Shown: piece after piece, positions 32,218-44,921 of the stretch
Layout: the number at the start of each line of letters is the position of its first letter
How positions within the stretch are numbered: the stretch's first letter is position 1
Made by a program: the position numbers and the translations under genes
Notes under the pieces: model-generated
Seen by the model: the letters and a program-made list of their open reading frames with translations, nothing else
Databases searched by the model: none
Told to the model about the DNA's origin: nothing
NCBI GenBank assembly: GCA_964016875.1
Contig: OZ024721.1
Location: 42,987,088 to 43,051,087 of the forward strand
Reading direction: 5' to 3'
Source of the DNA: Fallopia convolvulus
Taxonomy: Eukaryota > Streptophyta > Magnoliopsida > Caryophyllales > Polygonaceae
DNA length: 64,000 nucleotides

Positions 32218-35200
32218 TCATTCAGGCAATAAAGGTAATCTTTCAACACCGTTTGCTGAGCCATTTGTGTTCCCATTTGTACTCGAGTAATCCTCAAGCC
32301 CATTGTCATCATATTCAGCACTAGAGACATCATCATCCACATCTTCATGTTTTCTCGAAGCCTTTCCAGGTAAAGGCACAATACGAAGACGTTTTGCTTC
32401 CTGGTTGATATCAATAATCTCACATTGTAGCCTATACTTCTTAACAAGCTCCATTTGGAGAGACAAGATATGGGGTGCTCTTGGAAGTAGATCCACCGGC
32501 TTCCCTTTAGGAATTGCAATTCGCTCAATTGCTAATCTTGCCTCCTGCGGTGTGAATAATTGATTTAAATCTTGATTTGCAAGTCTTTGTGGGCTGCAAC
32601 TATACAATGATATCTAGATGAATAGTACTCCCTCCTTTTTCATTTATATTTGTCTAGTAAAAACTATGAGTTGGATTGTTCAATGCTCTTAAATAAGCTA
32701 GTTTTATCAAGAGAATAAATTCTGATATATGACATGCTCTTATTTAACGACTTTTGTAGTACTAATTAAAAATTAAAATATATCATTTATCGATATCTAC
32801 GATGGTATAAACTTAACTATTAATTTGTAACTTTGTAAGTGAAGTATAATCTACTTTTGTACAAATAAGAAGGTAGTTAAGTGTAACTTTGTAAGTGAAG
32901 TATAATCTACTTTTGTACAAATAAGAACAATTATTAAATATAAATGAATTTGTCTTTAAATAAGTAGAATATTTAATAAATTTTATATTAGAAAATTTAA
33001 GGAAAAAGGAAAATTAAAAAGGTTAAAAAGACCAAATAGAAAGAAATTTAAAAATGTAATAACTTGAAAGATGAAGAAAATAAATAGAGTGTTATTTTTT
33101 AACAAAAAAAAAACCTAAAATGTAAGCTAAATGCATGCAAAATGGGATGCTTTTAGAATAGATTTATTTTATAAATCTATTCTAAAAGTTGCCTTTATTT
33201 TATAACATACATTATAGACAAACCGGGACAAAGGAGGGGCACCCCCTCAGGTCCGCCTATGGAGATAGGGATAGACACATTTTAGAATAGATTTCAATTG
33301 TAGTAAAAACACCCTATTTAAAGGTTTTAAGTCTTTCACTTTGGGAATCAATATAGTCTAAACTCAGTTTCTCTCTTCAATAAGTGTAAGAAATAAAATT
33401 GGAAGATATTGTCCAAAATATGTAAGAAGACATTTTTTAACAGATTAACTCTTAAAGGACAAATATTAAGAAACGGAGGTAGTACTAATATAATACCTCA
33501 AGTGCATCACTCTTTTCCGGGTCATTCAATCCATCATCAGGGTCATAATCTTTCAAGTTGTCTTCTTGATCACTCATTAATGAGCTGATGCCTTTCATCA
33601 CCTGAACTAAAGTGCTGGTCTGCAATCAAACGTATTCAAAATTATCAATCCCAAGCCAAGACGACAGTGGGCTGAGAAAAAAAATAAATATAATTACCTT
33701 TGTCAAATAAACAGGAATATCATAAGATCTAGCTGCTGTTTGAATCCCTGTATTCTTCTTTATCTTGGAATGCGATGCAAGCATGACATCTGCTTCCTTG
33801 ACATTATCAGTCAATTCAAGTTCATCTTCCAGTTGCAGTTTTTTTATTCCTTGTATTACAGTTGCCTCCAAGATCTGAAGTATAAAGGAGTGAGTTAAGC
33901 TAAATGACTATTTTCTATATAGTGCCATAGATAGCCTCATTGACCAATATATCTACTTCTTTTGATCAGTTTAATCACAAAACGGATAATCAAAATTTAA
34001 CCTTTAATATACATATTATTCTATTGTTCCTTTAAAATTCCACAAGGAAAACAATGAATTTGCATCTGCTCTCACCCTTGAAAGCCATGCTATACAGTAA
34101 GCAGATCTAACCTACTGGTTTGAACAGGTTAACCAAGCCAGATGCACATCCAAAATAATGCAACTAAGAACCAGTCATTTGAGATGACTCAGGCCATCTT
34201 AGTTTAACTTGGTGATAATTTTGACTAGTCAGCTATATAAGTCTCACCAATATGATGCTTACTACCTTGCCACTTGCATGATATCAATGACAATTTGGAT
34301 TCAGATAACCATGTCCCCCTACACATGAAAAAGCATAGACAGCACCTTACCCCATAGATAAACATCCGAAAGGGTCTGCCTCTTTCACATGTTCTCTTCC
34401 TTGTAAACTTCAAAAACTCGTCTCTGTGATCAATGTCATCATCGGTTTTCATTGAAGAACCTTCAGAAGCAGCCTCATAAATCATATCATTAGTCATATG
34501 GGAGAGTGATTCTCCATCTACCTCTTTTAAACCATCTTGATAATTCATCCGGCGTACCTCATAATTTGGATACCGACCTTCATCAACAAAGTAACAATTC
34601 AATTAACAGACAAAAGAGTGCATTCTATCAAGTAGTCTAATTAAAATGTCAAGAAAACTTAGACTGCACCAGCAAGAATCGCATCAACTGTGGCTTCTAA
34701 GCTTCGATGAACACGCAGCATTGTCTTTGAAATTAGCTCAACACCACATTGGAATGTTGCAGGTCCTTTCCTCTCAAGCACGGTCTTTTGTCCACCTCTT
34801 CTGCTTGCCACTTCATCACCCAACGTGACACTCTGTAATCCAGCAATAAAGAAAGAATCAAATCACAATACCAGGCTTCCAAGAAAGCATACAGATTATT
34901 AGTATAAAGCTTCCACTCTATTAATCAGAAATTAATACCAAACCACTTAGAAATCATGGATGGGCATTGAAAAATTGTGATAAAAATGAAGCCTTTGTAC
35001 ATAGATTGCTTCATGAAGTGGATACAAGCAGAGGGAATTTATGGGTGATATGCCTCAAATCAACTTGATGAAAGATACGACCAAGTGGGAGGTCAAACCA
35101 AGGCAAAAGGAATTGTAATGTTGACTAAAGGGCTCTGTTGAAGATCATGAATGAAATCAGATCTTCACATAATAGAATATTGCTAATGTAGTTCTCACTT

Positions 35201-37329
35201 CTAAATCAGATCAGAAGGAAGCCCCAGAAACAAATTCTGCATCAGCAACATAGATGATCCATTCAAAGTGACTGGTAATGAATTTGGGCTAGAGGAACTG
35301 ATTTTTGGAGAGCATCCCTATATGCTCCTTCATTACATGGATAGTGGATCAGGATAAAATTGAGGTCATGAATCAGTTCAAAGTTTAAGTAGAATAAGTC
35401 ATGTTCTCTGGGATTGGATACAGGTAATTCACAAAAACCAGAAGAGGAAATCTGTTATTTGAACATTACAGCTGCTCTAAGAGCCATTTATCAATTGAAG
35501 GTCAGGAAATTGAAAATCATTCAAGCTCTAACTCTAAGGTCCAGCTTCACAAAATAAAATGGAAAGAAAAAAAGGGAGAAGGGGCAAGGAGGAATGATGA
35601 ATAAGAAAGCATTTGCTTAACCTGGATTCCTCCAACAAGCATCTCTAATGAAGGATTCATGACCAAGTTTTCAATTGTTATTCCATGCGCGGTAGCAACC
35701 AGCTGTATCCCACGCTGTGCAATTGTACTAGCAGCCATAGCTTCGAGCTTTGTGCCAATCTCATCAATTACAATCACCTGAGGCATATGATTTTCAACTG
35801 CTTCTATCAATACCTGAATAGCACAATATAAAAGAAGTTAATGTACGCAAATGCTCTTTTGGCGAGGAAGAGAAGTAAGTGATAAAAAAAAAAAACAATG
35901 CTCATGGGATAAAAGCTCCTTTGATGTGACATAGCTAAGAAACAATCCTCCTAATGTCTGAATTCATATTGGTGCTACAAGCACACAGCAAAACATGTTT
36001 CTTCAGCAAGCTTGACATCGAATTATCACCAAAAAAATCTCATTAAACTATTATCTAGTCACCCAGTGTAATGCATAATTTATCCATGGTACTACTAACT
36101 TGACCTTTTCAAAACTACAGTGTATCCTTGGCTTGTACCTTATGTTGCATATCAGATACAGGAACTTGCATTCTTCTCGCACTGCCTATTCCTGCATGAG
36201 GTATGTCACCATCCCCGCCTATTTCATTTGAGGTGTCAACAATCATTACCCTTTTCCCATAATCATCAGCGAGCATGCGTGCTATTTCCCTGCAAAAAGA
36301 AGTTAAATGTTGGTTCTCTGAGCGTCATATGCAAGCACACTTGCAGAAATGAGAAAAACAAATCCTTGAATAGATGTATTTTAGAAAAAAATAAAAAATG
36401 AACTTCGCAAATAGTCGAAACTTGAAAGAGACTTCAATGATACAAATCACAGCATAGCATTTTTCAGAGTTTCTATGACAGTTCATTGGATAATCTATGC
36501 TAAAAGGTAAACTACAGAATCATCAGCACAAGAACATTCCTCAAAATTAGCAATAGGAAGTTTAAGAAGAAATAATGTAAACAAACCATTACTGAGCAGT
36601 GAGCACATCGGAAGCATAATCTACTGGCTACTTCCAAGTACTTCAGATTAGAGACTATTGTAACCTGATGATAGTAGTTTTTCCAACTCCAGGTGGTCCA
36701 ATCAGCAACAAGGAAGCTCCGTCTTTAACTAAGTCACGCAATAAATCTGCACTCCCCGTTATAGCACGACCCACTCGACAGGTTAAGCCAATAATTTCAC
36801 CCTTCCTATTTCTGATGGCACTGATACGATGCAGAGTACGGCTAATGCCCGCACGATTGTCAATTGCAAAATCACCAACCTGTTGTACGATACATTAACA
36901 TTAGGCACCAACATTTAAGTTTGACATGCCAAAATTCAGTGAAACCCTAGCCAGTTGTTTCCGTCTACGAAGCTAAAAGTTGATGTACATGCCAAAATTG
37001 GAAGGATATAAACCACAAAATGTCAATCCAGTACAACAGGAATGCGATATCCTTACCTGCGAAGTAGCAAACTGGATGTCCTGAAGCGTAATCGGAGTAT
37101 CCGACAATTCGAGGTCGCCGGAAGGAAAACGGGCCAGCGGTTTCCGACCTAGATCCAAGACCACCTCAATTAATTCGGGTAGCTGCGGGTGACTTGTGAT
37201 CGGAGTACGCATTTCGTCGGGCAAAAGGGCCAATAGTCGGTCCAATTCCACACGTTGCCAGGCGACGAAGAATTTTTCAGATTCCAGCAAGAAGCAACTC
37301 CCCCCACAAAAGTTTTGGGACGCCATGAA
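32218..37329 (-). CDS. SPD1/Ycf45-like P-loop ATPase with a C-terminal R3H-like region
   Basis: Nine coding exons on the minus strand: 37057-37329, 36665-36879, 36139-36289, 35622-35813, 34670-34832, 34351-34577, 33698-33874, 33497-33619 and 32218-32613. All introns are GT-AG and the frame closes, giving 638 residues. Walker A is GPPGVGKT (about 152-159), Walker B is VIVIDEIG (about 226-233), followed by LVATAHG. The C-terminal exon holds an R3H-like fold (TPQEARLAIERIAIPKGKP to RLRIVPL). This matches the plant proteins related to SEEDLING PLASTID DEVELOPMENT 1 and algal/cyanobacterial Ycf45, which act in plastids. An in-frame ATG at 37509 would add 60 residues and is a possible start if a longer transit peptide is needed. 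An RTE LINE begins within about 210 bp upstream of the chosen ATG. Confidence 0.9.
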
Positions 37330-37534
37330 AGAGACTTTGATAGGGTTCTTCTGGGCGGAAATCTGAGAAGTAGGATTTGACGAGGAGGAAGGGGTGGAGA
37401 GAAGGAGAATACTGAGAAAGCAGGCAGCGGTTTTGGCGGGAAAAGCAACATCGGCTCTAGTCCTACAGAATTTCAGAGCTGCTCCGCGCAACAGATCGTT
37501 TTCTCCCACTTATCTTCTCCAATTTTTTTATTGG

Positions 37535-40500
37535 CGCCCCTCAGGGAAGGTGAGGTATCCGGCTGATTGGTTTCAAGCAGCCCGTACCGGTATCACTCGC
37601 CCCGCACCGGTATCCCCAGCGCCCTACTCAGAGAGCGCTCGCACGACCCCTCTAGGCTTGAGGGGCGCGGTAACCTCGTTCCCTCGCTTTATCTAGCGTC
37701 TTTACTCTCGTTGTTTAGCTTGTGTAGGAGGTTTTGTGTGCCCTTTTCTAGTGTGACTAGCTTGTTTAGCCGGCACCTCGCCCGTCGAGTTTTTCTTTTC
37801 AGTCTAGTTGCTTAACTGTTTTTTGCCTAGGGTGTTTAGTTTGCTTTGTGTTGCCTTTAACTTGAGCTCGATCTTGTTCTCTTGTAGTTGCGTTGTTTCT
37901 GGGATATTGCTCGGATTGTGGTGGCTTGCTTGTGTTGTGCTTGTGCGTGTTTCTGCAGGTTCTTTGCAGGTTGGGCTTTTCTGCAGGGCTTTTGTTTGGT
38001 TGTATGTTCAGGAGTTCTCAGTTACGAGATGGATGTGTCGACGAGTGGTGGTGGTGATGTTGTTCAGCATAGACAGTATACCAGTTTGAGGATAGGTTCT
38101 TGGAATGTGGGTACGTTGACCGGGAAATCAATTGAACTGGTCAAGATTCTTGAGCATTACAGAGTACAGATATCTTGTATACAAGAGACAAAGTGGAAGG
38201 GAAAGAAAGCTCGAGATATTGATGGATGGAAGTTATGGTACTCAGGCGCCTCTAGTAGTAAGAATGGGGTTGGGATCTTAGTTGACTGTAAGCTGAGAGA
38301 TCAGGTGGTGTAGGTGCAACGGGCAAGTGATCGTCTGATGTTGCTGAAGATCGTCTTAGGGAAGAAAATCTTGAATGTTGTCAACGCTTACGCACCCCAC
38401 GGTGGCTTAAGTTCAGAAGAGAAGAGACAGTTCTGGGAAGACTTAGACAGTTTGATGAGCAGTAGAGCAGTTGGTGATAGGAGGGGACTTCAATGGGCAT
38501 ATCGGGAAGGACAAAGTTGGGTTCAAGGAGATTCATGGAGGCTGGGGGCTTGGCGACAGAAATGAGGGAGGTATAGCACTCTTAGATTTCGCAGCAGCTT
38601 TTGACTATTTGGTGGTCAACTCGTGGTTCAGAAAGAGAGATGAGCAGTTGGTTACTTTTCAGAGCCCGCTGGGAAAGACACAAATTGACTTCTTTGTGAC
38701 TAAAAGAGAAGAGAGGGAAAGGTGTAAGAACTGCAAAGTCATGCCTTTCGAGGGCATGTCGATGCAACACAGGTTGCTGGTCTTGGATTTAAAGGGGCCG
38801 TGTAGAAAGAAAAAGGCAAATAAGGTCCCTCAACCGAGGATTAGGTGGTGGCGGCTCTCTGAATCTAACCTACAAGACCTAAGAGAAAGGATCTTCGAGG
38901 AAGCAGACGCAAAGGAAGCTTGGCTAGAGAGGAGCGACGCTAACGAGATGTGAGGCAAGTTGGCAGAGTGCATTCGCAGAGTGGCGTGTGGCGTGTTGGG
39001 TATGTCGAGAGGCTTTTCTAGCAACAGAAGGGCAGTAGCTTGGTGGAATGATGAGGTCCAAGAGAAGGTTAGGGAAAAACAACGAGCCTACAAAGCTTGG
39101 TTAAGAAGTGTAGAGCCAGAGAGGGAAGCAAGGTTGGCAGAGCTCAAGGCAGCAAAGAAGGTAGCCAAGAGAGTGGTGGCAGCTGCTAAAGAGAAAGCGT
39201 TTGAGGACATATATAAGGCCTTGGACGATAAGGGTGGAGAACGAGTCTTGTACAGGTTGGCTAAAGCAAGGGAAAGGAAGAGTAAAGACATAGACGGGGT
39301 GAAATGCATCAAAGATGAAGATGGACTTGTGTTAGTGGATGACATACAGATCAGACATCAGTGGGAGAAGTATTTCTGTGTTCTTCTGAATGAGGGTTGT
39401 GAAATGGAGGAGAGTAGGCACGAATCGGCGGATCGAGAAAGTCGAGACACCCCATATATTTCTACAGGCGTTTCTCCAAGGAGGAAATAAAGGAGGTGAT
39501 CCGTCATATGAGTAACAGGAGAGCAGTAGGGCCAGATGAAATCCCGGTGGAGGTTTGGAAGTGTTTGGGAGTGAGAGGCCTAGAATGGTTAACAACACTC
39601 TTTAATGTTATTTTCAGGACGACCAAGATGCCGGATGAGTGGAGGCTTAGTAAGTTGATTCCGATATATAAGAACAAGGGAGATGTGCAGCAGTGCAACA
39701 ACTGCAGGGGAATCAAACTGCTTAGCCACACAATGAAGATGTGGGAGAAGGCTATTGAGATGAGGTTGAGGAGGCTAGTCAGAGTGTCAGAAAAGCAGTT
39801 CGGTTTTATGCCCGGTAGGTCTTCTATGGAAGCAATTCACCTGTTGAGGAGGTTGACAGAGCCATACAGAGAGAGGAAGAAGAATCTTCATATGATTTTC
39901 ATCGACTGGGAGAAAGCATATGACAGAGTATCGAGAGAGCTGATTTGGGAAAGTTTGGCAGCTAAGGAAGTGTCTGGCATGTTTATCCTGGTAATCCGTG
40001 ACATGTACGAGGGCTCGATGTCCAGTGTGTGCACCTCAGGCGGGGATACAGAGTTTTTTAAGGTGGAGGCGGGCATACACCAAGGTTCAGCCTTAAGTCC
40101 CTTTCTTTTTACGCTTGTGATGGACGTTCTGACGAGGGAGATTCAGGGAGAGATCCCGTGGTGCATGTTGTTCGCAGACGATATTGTGTTGGTGGACGAG
40201 TCTAGAGCCGAAGTCAACAACAGTCTTGAAACTTGGAGGGAGAAGCTGGAATCTAAGGGCTTCAAACTGAGTACGACCAACACGGAGTATGTGGAATTCA
40301 GGTTTGGGCAAGATGCACCCCCCAGTGAGGAGGTGCTTTTAGGAGGAGAAGTCGTAACGAGGAAAGAGAGTTTCAGGTATTTGGGGTCAGTTTTGCAGAG
40401 TGACGGAGACATAGATGAGGACATCACGCATCGGATACAAAGGGGTTGGCAGAAGTGGAGGGCGGCGTCGGGGGTGCTGTGTGACAAGAGGGTACCGCTC

Positions 40501-41214
40501 AAGTTAAAAGGGAAGTTCTACAAAACAGTAATCAGACCGGCCATCCTCTATGTGGCAGAGTGTTGGCCTACCACGAAATCACAAGAACAAAGGCTGATGG
40601 TAGCTGAGATGAGAATGCTAAGGTGGATGAGCGGACACACATTTCTAGACAAAATCAGAAACGAAGTGATCAGAAGTAGTGTGAGAGTGGCCAGTATAGG
40701 AGATAAGCTGCGTGAGTCAAGACTGCGTTGGTTTGGACACGTTCAAAGGCGGGGCCTTGAAGAGCCAATACGTAGGTGTGAGAGCTTGATTTTAGGAGAC
40801 ATGCACAGAGGGAGGGGTTGACCTAAGAAATGTTGGAAGGATAATATAAGACAAGATGTCAGCCAATTGGGGATTTCGATAGATCTGGTAGTTAGCAGAG
40901 ATAGGTGGTGGGAGAAGATTCGAGTGGAGGACAAATAGGCACCTGAGCAGACCGATTCATGGGGGCCTTTAGGCTTTGGCGCTTCTGTTTTGGTCTTATG
41001 TTTTATTTTCACCTCGGTTTCGTTTTGCCCTCTTTGCCTTGTGGTTGCCTTGTTCTTTTTGTGTTTCTTTTGGTTTTTATGTGTTTTATGGTCTTGTCGG
41101 GTCTATTAGTCGTTCCCCCGTCGCTTTAAGCCAGGGTGCCCCCATCTTGACCCCCCAGATTTCCTTTAAGGGAAGTTCCACTAGGTAAATGTTGTTGTTG
41201 TTGTTGTTTTTTAA
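37535..41214 (+). mobile_element. RTE-clade non-LTR retrotransposon, near full length, dead
   Basis: The GC-rich 5' region (about 37535-38028) is followed by an endonuclease-RT reading and a short 3' UTR that ends in a (TTG)n microsatellite at about 41189-41208, typical of RTE elements. A T-run plus A borders each end (TTTTTTTA at about 37530; TTTTTTAA after the TTG tract), a possible short target duplication. The 5' boundary is uncertain by about 10 bases. The element points away from the SPD1-like gene. Confidence 0.83.
38029..40938 (+). pseudogene. RTE ORF2: apurinic-like endonuclease plus reverse transcriptase
   Basis: The endonuclease part has IGSWNVGTLTGK, IQETKWKG, VVNAYAPHGG, VIGGDFNGHIG, TQIDFFVTK and MQHRLLVLDL. 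The RT part has NRRAVGPDEIPVEVWK, PIYKNKGDVQQCNNCRGIKL, KQFGFMPGRS, FIDWEKAYDRV, GIHQGSALSPFLF and the catalytic FADDIV. In-frame stops occur at 38311-38313, 38951-38953 and 40819-40821, with frameshifts near 38460 and 39485, so no active protein is possible. Domain order and spacing are normal for RTE. The reading ends at TAG 40936-40938. Confidence 0.88.
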
Positions 41215-41270
41215 AATATTACGTATTAAAATACTAAAAATAATTAATTTGTGTATATTTTTTTTGGAAA

Positions 41271-43429
41271 TTACACAAAGTTGAATGGGAGCCTAGCAAC
41301 TAACTGGGCTCTAACACCCTTATTCAAGGCAAAGCTCAAACGCTGAAAAATAAAGGAACGAATATTAGCGTTAGCCGTAATACTATGAGCAGCCCGCGTT
41401 ACCCTAGACAAAAACTCAAGGGCATCACTCCCTAGCTCTCCAAAAGTAGAGAAGGCAAAAGCAATAAAACTATATCCATTCTCTGTGCACTTTAATTCAT
41501 ACTTCCTCTTCTTTCGGACAATAGCATTAGAAACAACAACACCATGGACAAAAGCATTAACTCCAGCCCCCGTGAAGGGAGAGACACACGTGACATCTAA
41601 GCAGACGTTCCTCCCCCTGTCCCAAGAGTAAACCAGAAGATCCGCAGGTCGAACATCTCTACCTTCCTCGGACAAAAAACCAAGAGGAACCTCCTTTTAC
41701 ACAAAGACACCAGCCTGAGTACATATATCCCCCAACACGTTCCGGACTAGGTTATGCCGAAACTTAAGACCAATATCATTTCCACAGTGGACATCATGAT
41801 CACCAAAACAATCCATGACTTTAGATGAGCAACAAGGGCAAGTAAAACCAGGAGGATACATAGGAATAGCAAGGCGATAGCACAAAACATACCTAAATTG
41901 TTTAGGATGTATTGTCTGTCCTAACCCTTCAATGGGGAGGGTTCTCAAGAAGTCCAAAGAGTGGGTTGACCTGTTGCTAATGAGGATAGCCTTTTCCCCA
42001 GCACTCGGTTTGTACTGACTCACCAAATTTTTCTCTATCGTATCAAAGTACACTGTAGCCAAGGGGGGGCTGGTACATCACGACAGAGAACAAGAGGGTC
42101 GAAATTGCACAAATCTCGATAGTTTTTTAAGGCTAAATCATAGGCATGTCCTATATCCAAGATATTACAATGCAGAAGCAATATGTTCTGGAGGTCAAGA
42201 GACTGTAGACGCGAGACAACAAATGCATAAATGGAAGCATCATGAGCGGTATACACACCGAAACTCCCAAGCCGAAAAGGCAGGGTGGTACATCGCCATT
42301 GCCAATCACCAAAGTCAGCACCCCTAGCCACAATGATCTCTTCAAGAACCTTTCGTAAGGTATTATCGAAGGTGAGAGGAGCAGACCCGAGCATTTGTGG
42401 GGGACAAGTCCGAAGAGAAAAATACAAACGACCTACGCCCACGCAACTACGGAGAAGAAGAAGCCCCGAATGGGGGTCATTAAGCCCAGCAACAGCCTCC
42501 ATCAACTTAATAGTTTTGGAAACCCTGTCTTTGATCAAGCGACTGCAAAAGTCAGTATCCAAACTAACAAGTCCCCCAAGAAGCTTGACTCCATCAAGCG
42601 GATGAGATATACTAGGTGGGAAAAGCGCAAGATCGTAGCTCCTCGGATCTGGGTTCGACCAAAAGATTTTAGATTTCTCTACATTCAGATGCAACCCTAA
42701 AGACGATCCTTCAGTAGTGATCAAATGCAAGGCGTCCGACACCAAAGCAGTGTCCCCAATAATGGTACCATCATCAAGGTACCAAGCCATGAAATCCAAG
42801 TTGCACTTATCATTGATCAGATGGACAAGAGGATGTAAGGTAAGTGCAAACAGCAAAGGCCCTAGAGGGTGACCTTGTTGGACTCCTTGAGAAGATAGCA
42901 AAACAGATTCGTCATAGTACAATCTCGATGGACGCGCATAACAAAATTCAACCGAAGGAGAAAGTGAAGGACAACGACTTCGGACCTCTTTAAGCATCGT
43001 ACTTTGGTCCAAAAGGTTAAAGGCATTACTAAAATCAACCAAAAGCATAGACATGTTGTTTGCATCTCCTTTGGCCTCAATCAACCTGTTGACAACATGT
43101 AGGATAGCCTCACTGCCATTAGGGACACCAACACCAAACTGAAAATCCTCCAAATATTTACCGACCTCCTTACTAGTCGTGACAGCCGCAACCTTAGAGA
43201 CAAGTCTCCTCCATACCGTTCCAACATCAATGGGCCGAATCCCACCCCCAGGCTTGAGTAAGGGCGTAAGCGGGGCACTAGCAACAAACTCACCCAAGGC
43301 AGCAAGACATTTACCAGCAAGGAAAAGATTAACCACTACAGTAATAGATGTGGCTGAATCATTAGCAACCGCAACAGCAGATTTCCCAAGCACATCAACA
43401 AAATGTTGAGCACGAAAAGCATCATGCCC
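41271..43429 (-). pseudogene. Reverse transcriptase plus RLE-like C-terminus, broken
   Basis: The RT reads, on the minus strand, SIGHDAFRAQHFVDVLGKS, LLKPGGGIRPIDVGTVWRRL, MLLVDFSNAFNLLDQS, GVQQGHPLGPLLFALTLHPL and the catalytic WYLDDGTIIGD. It continues into CPCC-x11-GDHDVHC-x8-FRH, a Cys/His knuckle, then RPADLLVY-x7-VCLDVTCVSP, which resembles the (R/K)PD...(D/E)V core of restriction-like endonucleases, and ends LVARLPFNFV. A one-base shift sits at a run of seven Gs (plus strand, 42063-42069), and an in-frame TAA occurs at 41697-41699. The break at 43429 is an LTR-element insertion, not a true start. Confidence 0.78.
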
Positions 43430-44921
43430 TATTGAGAGGGTTGATTTGACAACAAATAAAATTTATAGTCAAGACCCCGCTGAGTATAGGGAAGTCAGGA
43501 TCGTTCCACGGGAAGCACTGTTGTTTGTTTATCAAACCACTAAGAAAAATAAAACAAAGCAAAACAACACAACACACCTACGACCAACCTCGTTAACGAC
43601 TTTGTCAAGGTCGTTAACGAACCTGGATAATCTACGAAAACACACTAACGACTTCAACTTAGGTTCGGTACCGAGGCAACGAACTCAGTAACGAATGTAA
43701 TCAAAGATAAACTCAAATAATAACTAAAATCTAGGACAAGGGTTACCACAACATAGTCATGCATATAAACTCGTAAGAAGATAAAGATCATGCCCTTAGA
43801 TAGATAAATTCATCAACTTTCGCTGATTAGCAAGAAAATCAATTTATTCTCATAGACTAATTCACCCAATCACTTGTTTTTTATCCAAAGCTCGAAAATT
43901 TCGTAATCGAACAATATCAACATTCAAGTTGACAACTTTCTCTTTCGATCAAGTTATGAACTCAAATTACCTCGATTCTCATCTAGGCATAAGCACAACA
44001 AGCAATCTAAAAATAGATAAAAGGCATTCAACACATCAACTCACTCATAAAACACACATAACTATGTCGGGTTTAACCCCGACCCTAGATAGGAAAACTA
44101 CTCACTACCCATAACTATAAAGCAAACAACTTCAATAAGAGAAAACATTGAAAACAAAACAAACTACTTCAAATTAATAAGAAAATTATCGTCTTACAGA
44201 ATTCAAAAGAAACCGAAAACAACAAGAATACCGAATAGAAGACACGATTAACGACCCTGGCTTCACTCTCGTTCCACCTCGGTTCGACTTCTCTTCCGAC
44301 TCGACTCTTCTCTCTCTCGGCTCTTCCAATTCGAACCCACACCCCCCTTCTCTAAGCTAAAAAAGAAGGGTATTTATACTAATAAAGCTATCTAATAAAA
44401 AAGGCTAGAAGATAAAAACTTTCCTAAAAGATAGAAACTAACTCTAAAAAGATAGAAATAAAATCTAAAAAGATAACAAGACCTAAAATATAAGATATAC
44501 TACCCCTAAAACTCATTAAAACCCTATTGACACGGAATTATCAAGATAGATTTCCGCACAGGGTCGGTAGACATAAGATCTCTCGAAAAATTCTATCTCT
44601 AAGCCTCGTTAACGACCCTTCACAGCCTCGTTAACGAGCCTGGATTTGGTTTTCTTCAACACTTCAGCTCTAAAAATCTTGGCTTCAACTCCTCTATCCT
44701 CGTATTCTTCCGTCTTCCACCATAGTACTCAATTCAGCTCCAAAAAGCGCTCCTTCCTTGCTCAAAACCTACAAAAAGACACAAAACGGAGTAGCTTCCA
44801 TACTTTTCACAAAATATGCAAACTCATCCAAAAACACACAAAACTAACCCTAAAGCTACTAAAACTAAACCTAACAAACTAAGAAAACACACTAAAAACT
44901 AGACCAAAAACATGAATATCA
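43430..44921 (-). repeat. Complete LTR (3' LTR in element orientation)
   Basis: 1492 bp. The last 212 bp (44710-44921) align gap-free with 48001-48212 and show three substitutions. Contains two pairs of the TCGTTAACGA decamer. Confidence 0.82.
44371..44378 (-). promoter_or_regulatory. Probable LTR TATA box
   Basis: Minus strand TATAAATA, followed by a pyrimidine-rich stretch, about 545 bases into the LTR in element orientation, a usual place for the U3 promoter. Confidence 0.55.

Noticed and set aside
37394..37696. 100-codon plus-strand frame at the SPD1/RTE boundary
   Set aside because: Antisense to exon 1 and running into the RTE 5' region; no domain.
37808..38089. Hydrophobic frame in the RTE 5' region
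   Set aside because: T-rich leader sequence; overlaps the true RTE endonuclease start at 38029.
42285..42700. Plus-strand frames opposite the RLE-type RT
   Set aside because: Shadow frames of the minus-strand RT.
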